Source: Chrysopilus asiliformis
Lineage: Eukaryota; Arthropoda; Insecta; Diptera; Rhagionidae
Length of the DNA stretch: 64,000 nt
Direction: 5' to 3'
NCBI GenBank assembly: GCA_964034945.1
Contig: OZ035961.1
Span: forward strand, 66,314,031 to 66,378,030
This document shows, piece by piece, positions 24,701-36,700 of the stretch. The notes below the pieces were generated by a model that was given only the letters and a program-made list of their open reading frames with translations, was not told where the DNA came from and searched no databases. A program made the translations under genes and the position numbers. How positions within the stretch are numbered: the stretch's first letter is position 1; each line of letters starts with the position of its first letter.

Positions 24701-27700
24701 TTCAATATCATCTCAATCGGTAAAGCCGTTCATAAGTTACAAATTTTTAAAGTTTTTGTGATTTCCAGTTTTCGCCGACTTTGACCCCCTCCCCTCCGCC
24801 TACCGGACGTTATTCCGCCAAACAAAAAAATACGGGTAACTTTTTTTTAAGTCCCTAACAACATCCAAATGAAAAAAGTTAAAAAAACAGAGGTGACTTC
24901 CAAGCTCTATACAAGTCGAGTATGAGTTGGTGTGGAATTCACCGACTGGTTTATGCTTAATTAGTTATTGTGTTGTGTAATTAGATTAGTTTTATTGTAA
25001 TTCGAAGGGGATGAGACGAAAGGGGTAGTGTTGACTGTAGTGAATGTGATAGTTTTCCGTCCTTCGGATTGTTGTGATTCCGGGCAAGATGACAAATCAG
25101 GGGAGGTGAACGTTTGTCGTTCGCTTGGGCGTGTGTCGCTTGTCGGCGTGTGTCGCTGACTACCCTGCTTGTCGGCGTGTGTCGCTGACTACCCTGTTTG
25201 TCGGCGTGTGTCTCTGACTACCCTGTTTGTCGGCGTGTGTCGCTGACTACCCTGTTTGTCGGCATGTGTTGCTACCCTGTTTGTCGGCGTGTGTCGCTGA
25301 CTACCCTGTTTGTCGGCGTGTGTCGCTGACTACCCTGTTTGTCGGCGTGTGTCGCCGACTACCCTGCTTGTCGGCGTGTGTCGCTGACCACCCTGTCATC
25401 TGGGGTCCGAAAGGTAAAGTCACGTTCGTCGTGTACTCTTGGTCTGTCCGAGGTAAAGGGAGGGTAACTGTAAGCCCTCACTAAGTCTTATAGACTTACG
25501 TGTTGTTTTTGTTTATTTACAGGAGAGAACCGGACCGGCGCACGACATCGGAAACTACATCTTTACCCTGTAATGTACTAATATAACGAATAAACCGATT
25601 TCTATATGATCTAGTACTGTTATGTTTTATTCATCGCGCCTAGTTTTTGTCATCCTAACACAAATTCATAAGTATTGTGCACTTTTTACGTTCACTGTAG
25701 AATTAGTTTTTTCACACTCAATAAAACATTTAAATTTCCACTGATTTTGCACTCTGAACAAAATATTTATGGCGTTTTCGACTAGCACATTCAATGGACT
25801 CGAGCACCTCTACTTGGTAGTCGAGGACCTCTGCTTTGAAGTCGAGCACTTCTCAAAGAACAAGAAAAAGCGTTAAGCAAATTAAAATTAATTTTGGTAT
25901 TTTTTCCTTAACTTGATGCTGCCCTAATACATTTGTGATCCAATGAAACTCCTCTTGACTAGATTGATTCAATACGATTTTGTTAGCCTTAACCTCAAAG
26001 GAGTTATTCAAATCTGACTACATTCGGCAGCTCGAAAACTGTTTTTTTAGTGCTTGCACATAGAGTATCTTTGTCGCTCGAATACGCAACTCTCTTTTGA
26101 GCGTTAAAAAAAAATCCAGTCGAACACAAGTTCTCGCAACGAGCAAATTTACACCAAAAACATAACAAAAGCTATAATTGCCAGTCTGGCAATTATTGAA
26201 AACCCGTATGGTGATATTCGTATCAAAATTCGAACAGTTGTATCAAAATTCCACGTTGAAGTCAAACTTTTCAAGAAGGTTTTTTAAAATTTATTCCAAT
26301 CGGATTTTGATGTATGGAAGTTTTATGTAGAATAATGTCTTAAACAACTTTTGTTCTTGCACTTTTTTGATAAGATGCACCGTTTTTGAGATATTTGCAA
26401 AAAACCTTTTCGTTCTTTCGGTCCATTTTTGTCCATTAACGAATTTAGCCTTGCACTTTACGAAAAACGAATCGGCATAAAATCAATCCGACAGACGGAC
26501 GGACGGACATGCAAAAATTTATTATTTTTATCATTCTAAACACACTAGTGCAGCGGGCTTCGGCCATGTGCACCAAGGGCATTTTCGAGGCTCAAATTGC
26601 CCTGCTATCCATCGATTCTTCATGCTACCCGTTTCATTCTGGCTTGTACGAAAACTGCATACATACGCATATGAAAGAAATAATCTGTTTCACCTTGCAT
26701 ATAACCCGTTCTGCTTCCACTTGTGCATTTTACATACCATGGAGCTTTGCTGAGCTCTAAGCAGGGATCCCGTTTACACTACTATCGTAGTTTTGCACTA
26801 CTATTTCGACATAATTTGACCTAACACTACTTACACTACTGAAAAACTCAAAACACTACCTTTTTGGCCCTATAAAAAACGTGCTACAAAGAAAGTTAAT
26901 TTCCAGATTTGAAAAGTTCATTTGACTCTTTATCTAAAATATTTAAGTACTTTAGGCATTCCCTATGAAAAAGTGACTGACTAACCGCACTCAATTCTTG
27001 AACAAAAGGGACATATCGCACATGGTCCCGTAGACTGTAGTATCTCAAAATCGGCCATTTTGAGAAAAACGCATTCAAAGTTTTCATTTCAAAATAATTG
27101 TTTATGAATAATTGTTTTTTCTGTTGTCTGTACAGTCATATTTCAATTTATTACTCTTTTGATAATAATTTACAGATCATTTGCTTCATTTTTTTTTTTT
27201 TTTGCAATAATAAAAGATAGAGATAGGTTTGTTTTCCACAAAATCAATTTAAATTTTAAAAAATGGGAATTTAAAAAACCAAAAAAAAAAAAATTTTAGG
27301 ACTACGTTGACATTTAAATTTGTTTTTAATTTGATTCAGTCAATTTTCCTTTACATAATGGAATAATTACTCAAAAACACATTTTTTTGAGATACTACAG
27401 TCTACGGGACCATGTGCGATATAATACTTAGGCCCCTATAGTGAGCGTTCGTGAACGATAAAATCGTTCAGTTGGGAACGATGACATTTGTTTGATCGTT
27501 CGGTGAAGTTTATGTCAAGTTAGCAATCGGTGAAGTATTGCAATTACTTTTTTTTATCAAAATTAGAGGCTAATAATAAAATGGAAGTATTTGTACACAT
27601 TAGGAAATTATTAATGAGGAATATCTTGATCAAAACCTCGATCAAAAATCCAATATAAAAATTGGTTGAAAAAATGAAGATAAATAAGACCAAAGTGGTA

Positions 27701-30700
27701 TAAAAATAATTTAAATAAAAAATGAACTTAAAAACTGTTTTATTCACATAGATTTGAAATATTTGTCAATTCAAAGAACTCAACATTCGGTGTTTAATAT
27801 TTTCGCCTTGACGTTGGTTTGTAAAACAGTCTTCTGGGGTAATTTCGCTCATATCGCCATTGTCATCCACCTCCTCTATGTTTTAAGGGAGCTTAATATT
27901 GTATTTTCTGCGTTGAAGTCATTTTTAAACATTAAAATAACTTCAACAATGTGAATTCCCAAACGTCAAACACTAAAAAATTCACAATAGCGATTGCTTG
28001 AACGATGAACCTTACGCAATACCAAATTGTTTTTCGATCGTTCCGGCCAGCGATGGTCGATCGAATAGATATCGATAACCGCCTTCCTTTAATTTTAATT
28101 TTAAAAAAAAATCGATTTTTGTACTAATATAAAAATTTACTGATATGATATGCAATAAAACATTAGACGGTAACATTCAAAATGTGTTGTCTCAATAAAA
28201 CTCTAAATGACTGTAAAAAAAGTTGACACTACTGAAATCCCTCTGACACTACTATCAAAGAATAAGTATCTGAAGAAGCGAAAGAAACCGAAATTCTCAT
28301 AACCCACGTTTGAGTGAGCATATGCGATATAGAAAAAAACGTTTTAAATGTGCAGGCAAAAGGTAAGTCTCTTTCTGTCATGCACACTTAAATGGTCTCT
28401 GCAAAAAAACAAAAAATCACGGAGTTTATGCAATGTGAGAGGGTGATCCAAATGACCGAATATTTTGAGATAAAAATTCGAAAATCACATTTTTTTTAAC
28501 ATAAAAACTGTATTTAGTAAGCGAACTATACGCAAAGAAGGCCCACGAGTCATTTTTAAATGAAATTTTTGTTAAAAAACTGTGTTAAGCTGTTTTTTTT
28601 TCTTAAATTGCTGTGACATAAACAGCACCTTATTGGCTCACCCTAAACACGAAATTTTCTCTCATCACAAACACAAACATAATGCGGCTGGCCCCATTTG
28701 TTTACGTTTTGTTGAGGCATTGAAGAAATCATTTTTGGTATGTTTTTCACTGAGTCAAAATAGGTTTCCGCACTGAATAATAATGGCACGAATAAATTTT
28801 TTGAAATGCATTGTCACCGAATGTTTATCTAATAACAAGAAAAACCCAGAAAGAAAAATTTTCAGGCTTCCGATACCGATGCAAAGACCAAAAATTTTTT
28901 TGGTTTTCTTCTAAAATTTCCAATAAAAAAAACAACACTTGGCGAAAAAAACAACACTTGGCGAATAAAACAACACTTACATCAAATTGAAATACGTCGC
29001 AACGTGAAATCACAATTTAATGAGGGTATTCACAATCCTCTTCGGTATTCGGTATTCGGTATTTTCGGTAATATTAAAAGACTGAAAATATTCTGCTGTG
29101 AACATCCCACAGCACAGATTTGAGAACAGCGCTTTTATTTGATACGTGACCAAATCATGAACTGCGAATTTGATTGTAAAATATATCACAAACCTTTAAA
29201 TCCATGTTTGATGTATTCTTTTGAATTTCTATTGTGGCAACGGCTATCAAAATTGAAAAAATTTGCATCAGTCCGATGAGATTACCAAAAAGCCAGCGAG
29301 AAAATTTGACAACTAAAACATTACTAGCGCCACTCGCGGTTGATTCTTGATACCGAATACCGAGGCTGAAAAACACGACTCGAGGCATGTATACAATTAC
29401 CGAATCCGGTAATTCATTTTTACATGACCCAAGTTACCGTCTCGGTAAAAATCTGTTAAATTTGACTGAATTACCGAGCGGTAAATTTACCCGCATTTTA
29501 AAAGAGGACTGTGAATTCCCTCAATGTTTTGGAATCGACATATTTACCGATAAAATTTACTAAATTTCCGCGACACCGGAGTTTGTTTTGAACTGTCAAA
29601 GCGGTATTTGAGTAGTATTGCCAGGTGTTTTCTTTTGTGGTTGAAATTAAGCGCGACAATTTAAAAGGCAATTCCTTACTATTGTCCTTTATTTTAAATA
29701 CATGAAATTTGATAATTTCGGTTTCTAAAATATAATGTTCCTTTCAAATAAATCCTTAAATTTATCAAATACTAAGTTCACACCGACGCAAAATCACGTA
29801 ATTTTGCGAAATGATTTAGATCTTAAACCAAAGTGTTCACACAGAGGTTAGATAATTTTGTTTGACATTTCAACTACAGGATTGCTATGAATTTTAGTAA
29901 TGTGATGAATAATACAATTCCAAACATCGATCAAATATGTGCAAACAGAATTAGACACTTTAGACGACAATGGAAATTATCTGTAATGAAAATAAACAAT
30001 TATTTTCCATTTCATATCTAATCGCATCAAAAACAGGTCAATTTTTTTTCGCCCCGCGTAGGTTGTTTACTAATATATCCTCTTCGCGTGCGGAACACGG
30101 CTTATTTTTCTTATATTTCCGTCTTTCCAGCACAAATGTCAAAACTTCTCAAAACTGAAGTACTGAAGAGAGCTGAATAAGTGATGCAGGGTTGTATTCA
30201 TTGTTTTTGCTTGATTTCGTTCCTAATTTTGTGGAAATTGCATACTTTTAGTGATTTTGAAAACAGGTTAATGTACTGGAAATCTCGTGGTTTCGAGGAA
30301 GATTTCGTTCAAAATTACGAAAATCTTCAAAATTACGTAATTTTGCGTCAGTGTGAACATAGTATTAGGAAAGAAATTTTGCTAACTTCGATAAATCGGC
30401 TAGATTTGATAAACATAAACGGCACTTGCATTGATCGTGTTTACGAACTTCATTTTCACGAAAGAATGTTTTGTTCCGCAAGTCGTCTTCGGAAAAATAC
30501 TTGTCCTGTGGTTTCATTGTCTACTACTGGCATTTAAGATATCCAAATAACACATTTTGTTTTAAATTATTGAATTCTGGAATGTGCGATTTTTCTAAAA
30601 ATTGAGTAAGAGCTTCATAGAACTATAAACTAATTCATTTAATAAACATATTGTTGAAAGTTGTTATAAAACTAAAAGCCAAGCAATAGATTTTTATTAA

Positions 30701-33700
30701 ATTAGTTATGGAAAATCACATATTAATTTATGCCTTGGTTAGATTATTTAAATTTTTTTAGCATGAATTTAGATTCAATATTTTTTAAATTTATAATTTG
30801 CCAAATGTTCATCTGGCAACCCCCCATATGATGTTTCTCTCAATTCCGACATCTTGTCTCACACACACATTGAATTTCGTGTTCTTATGCAGACAAGACG
30901 ATAGCTATACTTTTATCGGACGGACTCTCCACTCATCAAAAAATTTTGTCCTTTCTTTCCCTTCTTCAGATACTTATTCTTTGCTACTATTTTTTGATCA
31001 GTAACACTCCGCTTTTCTCTTTTGGAATGGGAACCCTGGCTCTAAGTAAGGCCATTTATGCGAGAGATTTTTATTAGCTCCAGTTGTCATTAGGACATTG
31101 ACTGAAGTAGTGGTGTATTTCATACTGCTGAAAATCATGAAAAATTTAACACTGCTGAAAATTATGAAGCGTTCTGTCTCAAAAGACGACACGAATTTTG
31201 GACATGATTGTTTTCTTATTCGGTGTGATAACACAATGCAATGTTTACTATGATTTCAGGAAATTAAAACAATAAAAAAATACAATTTATATAGGCATTT
31301 TCAGTCGTTTCATAAAATATAAATTGATCAAATTAATGTTTCCGGTTTTATGAAATTATTTTTATTTTCCGATTGTAATTCGGAAATTTCTTATAAACAT
31401 TTTTCATTATCAAAACTTTTTTTTAACGTAAAGTAAAACAATTAACAGTGTGTCAAAACCAAAAATAATGAAAAAGAGCTTTCAACAAAGTTTGAACTAG
31501 GCTCGGAGAGCAAGCCATATAAACAAGTAAATCGCTTGTCAGTGGTAGTGGATGCCCGAGACTTTCAAAGCTTTCCTGGCCATGCACTAGTGTAATTCAT
31601 TTTTGTGTGCGATGACGGGATCTTGGCGTTACAAACGGCAAGGCAAATTTAATATACCCTTTGGTTTCACCATACGGGTATAAACAGCATACCGGTCGAA
31701 AATGCCATTAAATTTCTACTGAGGTCTTGTTAACACTCTAACTGCCACGTAAGTCAAAAAGACCTGACACCTAACTGTACACAATGGGCACAATGAAAAT
31801 TATTAAAGTGTTCGCTGCAACCGCAATGGTTTTTTGTAGTTGCATACATTTTATGGTAATAAAATAACCAGTGTTCAAAACGCTCCCATTTGTAGTCTTT
31901 CGTTCTGCTCCCAAGGAGGGATTGAAATCAATGGAAAATAAAAATCATTCTCTAGAGAACGAAATTCGGCATTTCAGTAAAACGCTCCCAAGAACGAGAA
32001 CGAAATTATGGTTTTTACGTTCTTGCTCTTAGATCTTTATATTTGCATTTTGTTTTCATGTTCTTTGAGAACAGAACGTTAATGCTGGGAGCGAAATATC
32101 GTTCTCTCACTAGTAGAATATATACTTATATGTGTGTGTGCATCATACCAAAAAGCCATCACTCGAGGCTTTCATTCATTTTTATGCGAGCCCACAAACC
32201 GCTTTGAACAAGGAGCGAAAACGTAAATAGCAATCATTTCGTTCTTAACTTGGGAGCGAGAACGAAAAATGTGCATCGATCGTTCCGATTCCTAGCAGAG
32301 AACAAATAATCTAGAGAATAAACTCTTAGAACAAATTTTTAGAGAAAATTTTTCCACTGTGAGATGAAGCAAGAGGATCCGATGTAACACGGAAAAAATT
32401 ATCCATTCGATTCCTCCATCTCATTGAATAGATACGACGAAAATGTTCTCTTTGCTTCGTGCTCCCTAGTCTAAAAGTAATTAACTTTTAGGCCGTAGCT
32501 AGTGAATGATAGGGACATTTTTCCCCCCTTCGAAGGGGAAATTTGTCAAAATTTTGTTCGGCAGAGTTTTTTCTATATATTCCTTATTCTATGTTCCTAG
32601 GAACAGAACCGCGGAGCTGAAAATTTCTCTCTTTAACACTAGAAAGACTGAAACTTAGTATATACCTATATTGCCCAAAAGCAGTCAAAATGACTGCATT
32701 GTGAAAGAATAACTAATGTGTAAAGAAATTTGTTTAAAATTAATTTTTAATATTTTTTATATTATTTACTATTATATAACAAGTTATTAGTAAATATTAA
32801 CAATAAAAAAAATTTACTTCAGTTGGAAAATAAAAATACTTATGCATTATACATAATTGTTTTTCTAATTGAAATTAAAAAGCAGTCAAAATGACTTCCT
32901 TGGGCAATCTAGTGTTAAAGAACAATTTCGCTTGCAAATCGTTTTCGTTCTTGAGAACGGGAGTCGGAAACCGCAGCAAACGTTCTTGTCATTGGGAGCG
33001 AAACTTTTAAGAGCGAAAAGAACGATATAACAAAATAAAGTTTTGAACACTGGAAATAACATTTAGGTATAATTTTGTTTCAATTTTTTTTCTCTTAGTG
33101 CCTTTTTTGTCTGACAACTAAATATTCAAAAAGGCTTAAAACTCTCGTGGCAGTTAGAGTGTTAAATATTTTCCGTTCTCGTCCCATTTTACGGTAATTA
33201 AAAAAAAATTGTGCTAAACCAAATAACCATATTTTGTACAAGGCATTTCACCTTTTGGTTGATAGTTATAACAAGCTTGTTATTATATTACTATAATCAC
33301 GAATGAATTTTATGGAAATTAAATTTTATGGAAATTATCGTACCATTAACATCAAAACCTTTAGCGGCATTAAAAATCCTCAAATAAGATATGTTAATGT
33401 AAAAATATCCAAATTGTACAGGAAATTATTTTCTAAGCTAAATCAAATATTCATATTAAACACAAAGATAATATCTTTCCCCTGTGATAGGGCTTACAGA
33501 TCTCATGTCATGTTTTCACTTCACAAGCAGAGCATTTTTATTTTTATATTTACCTACTTTGCTAAAATATTACGAGTCAAGTGTATGTACTCAGTACTCG
33601 TAAAGATATTATCCGACATATAAAATTTCCCTTCAGGCTCATTTTAATTAAATTTACCACAAGCAGATATTTCGTTATGTGAGAAATATGAATTCATAGG

Positions 33701-36700
33701 GACCGAGAATGGAGCAAATCACATTTGATAAAATTTTTCTGCGGGAGTATTAATGTCGATTCAAAAAATTGTATCTTTTTGACTTTTTAAATGCTTAATC
33801 ATGATATGTCCTAATTTTCATTAATGTGGTTAAACTACGGACCACTGCATAAATTTGACTAGCTTGATTTTATGATTCAAACAGATACTTTACGTGTTTT
33901 TAGTTTCAGGATAACTTTGCTTTAATGTGCTTTATTCACGGACTCAGTGAACCGCCTGCTTGCACTGTTCTTATTGGTTGAAATAGTACGCCTACGTGGA
34001 CAGAATCTGTCAAAATTAGGAAGTCCTCCCTAAAACTAAAATCACAGCTTTCAGAGTTCCGTCTAATTGGTTGGGGGCGAATTGAATATGTTCCATTGTT
34101 ATCATTGTTTCGGCCGTCTTCGATGCAACACGTTAGACAGCAAACTATTATTTGCAATTCTTTAGAAATGTTCCGTTTCCCAAATGTATCACGCTAGTCT
34201 GACTGTTCACAGTTACTGCGTAATTAGTCTCAGTGTGGACCATAAATGTCACCCTACTACAATTAGAGTAGAATCTACTACTATTTTGGTCCTGGAAAAT
34301 TCACTACGCACTAAATGAAATCTTCTACTATTTTTTGTAAAATACACGAATCAACCAAAAAAGCTTCTACGATGTTGGTATTCTGAACGATAAAGCTATT
34401 TAGCTTTTTAGTTATACAAATTGGTATATCGGCATAGGTAGAAAAGGTTTTTTTTCAAAATCTGCTACTATTAGTATCAATCTACTACTATTTTTGGCCG
34501 AATCTACTTCCCTCCAAAGGCAAATTGGTGACATCACTGGTGTGGACACGAGTAAGAGCCTGTTCACATTGGTTGAAATAGTCCGCCTAATTAGGCCAGA
34601 AACTGGCAACATTAAGGCTGCTGATAGGAAAATCCTCCTCAAAACTAAAATTTCCATTCTCAGAGTTCCACCTGCCGTGCTCTGATTGGTTGGCTGCCAT
34701 ATCAAATGTGTTCCATTGTCATTATTGTTTCGGTCGTCTTCGATGCAACACGTTGCATTGCAAAAGGCAGCCACAAATTACTTGCGATTCTTTAGAGATG
34801 TTCCGTTTTCCAAATGTTTCACGACAGTCTGATTGTTCACAGCTACTGGCTTAAATAGTCTCAATCTGAACACGAGCAATATTCCAGCCGTCCTATTTAG
34901 GTGGATTATTTCAACCAGTGTGAACAGGGGGCATATTGCGGATCTAGAACAAACGCTAGTACGATCGAGAAACCATGAATTGGTATTGCCTATCTCGATT
35001 TTGTGCTCGACATTGCACACCAGTTTCTCGAAATTTAAGAGTAGTCAAAACAACATTGTTTTGCATAAATATCGCAAAATTCGCAATTTCCAAAGAAAAA
35101 AAAGTGGGTGCTAGCTTTTAAAAATACCTAAAAATCACAAAAAAATGTTGTTTCGAAAGTAGTATTTTTTTACTGAACGCACATAGAATAATACAAAATT
35201 CTGTTATTAGTGATTTTTTATAAAACCCAAATAAATATTTAAAGGATTTTGTAGCATACCACTTGAAAGAATTTATCCGCATAAAGCAAAAAAATGCGAA
35301 AAACTTAAAAATATAAAATGCTTTGAAATTTCCCAAAAATTTCCCTTGGGCTCGTTCGTTTTCTCGAATTTAATGCCTGATTGCTTATCTCGAAAATCGA
35401 GGGTTTCTGACATTTCTCTCTACCGATATTTCTCGAAAGGTCTTGTGCTTTCGAGACGGGAGTTGTGGTTTTAAATTTTCAGCTCGTTTCTTTAAAAGCG
35501 GCAAGTTCTTCATAATAATGTTAAAAAAATAAGCATTGTTATAAGCATTGTGTTTTCTAGTAAAATGAGTGAAGAAAAAAAGAAAAAGACGCCGGTTCTA
35601 ACAAATAGAGACAATTGAAAATTATTGTCAAATTTATGGAGCAACACTATTTCAAGCGGATTGCTGTTATATCTCAATGGGCGCATTCACGGTACTCAAC
35701 GGTTGAGAGATTTGCTCAACAGTTGAGAGATTTACTCATCATAACCACTGATCGGACGCCATTTTTTGTATCGGAAAATTACTGCGATACTTTTCTGCTC
35801 AACCGATGGATTGAGTATTTTGACAGATAACAACTGGCGTTTTTTCGAAGAACAAAATATTTGCGAAACAGAATGGCTTTTCTGGATCAAATTTACAAAT
35901 TAAATGATATGGAACATAATATTTTCGAAACTCCGGAGGTGCATCACAGATTACAAACTGATAAGTTGCATTTTATTAGTTTACAAGAGATGGAAATATT
36001 TCCAATCGTTTGAAGAAATTTTTCATTCCGCACTTTCACCGATTCACGGCCTTTAAATATTTCATGCGCAAATAAAAATGTTTGCACTAAATCAGGAATC
36101 TGTTGCAATGTTTGTGGTAACATCATCTTCAGCTAAAACCTCCAAAAACCAGTGGTTTTCCATAATTACAACTAACAATTTTCACACAACAAATTTTCCC
36201 TCCATTTGTCTATGACAAGATTGACAGATATCAGCTGGCATTCACGAGAACTCATCGAAATTTACTCAACTGTTGAGTGTTCGTGAATGCCCCCAATGTT
36301 TTTTTTTTGTATTTGTTCATCAATTCATCAAAATAATGTTCGGAAGAAACATTTTACTGAATAAAGTGGAACAATTAAATGCAACTTTTCACTTTAACAC
36401 CACAAAAATAAATAAACATTATCTGTCAAAAATATTTCCCTTGGGGAAATCTTGAAATTGTCATGTTCGAGATACGTAATTCCATTGTCTCTCGAAATCA
36501 AAGTTGCCTTTCGAATTCGCTGGTCTCGTTTTTCGAGATCCGCAATGTCTCCCCAGGCTCTTTGTGAATACACGAAGTGGAAGCAATGATTACCTAATAT
36601 AGATAAGAAAGTTCTCCTAAAATATTTGGTTTGAGAGAGGGACAACTAGCGACATGCCGGCGGTTTCAATTTCTGTGTGAATACTGAGTTATTTATGTGT

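Larger units (their letters stand above)
31734..33161. mobile_element. piggyBac-like MITE (outer layer of nest)
   Basis: CACTCTAACTGCCACG...CGTGGCAGTTAGAGTG, with TTAA on both sides (31730-31733 and 33162-33165). TTAA duplication is the hallmark of piggyBac (also Kolobok). The interior is occupied by a hAT-like insertion, which itself contains another TTAA element. No transposase. Confidence 0.75.

Noticed and set aside
25227..25484. Cys-rich open frame ([11 protein letters not shown] repeats)
   Set aside because: A 27-bp minisatellite keeps a frame open because its unit is divisible by three; no start, homology or splice context.
24960..25665. Solo LTR
   Set aside because: Terminal TG...CA and a 4-6-bp target duplication could not be found; kept only as a hypothesis in the minisatellite finding.
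26770..28250. hAT element bounded by CAGGGAT and ATCCCTCTG with CACTACT words
   Set aside because: The ends look plausible, but no matching 8-bp flanks were found, so borders were not called.
30181..30537. 118-residue plus-strand ORF
   Set aside because: It crosses the right end of a MITE (about 30358) and shows no domain; probably chance.
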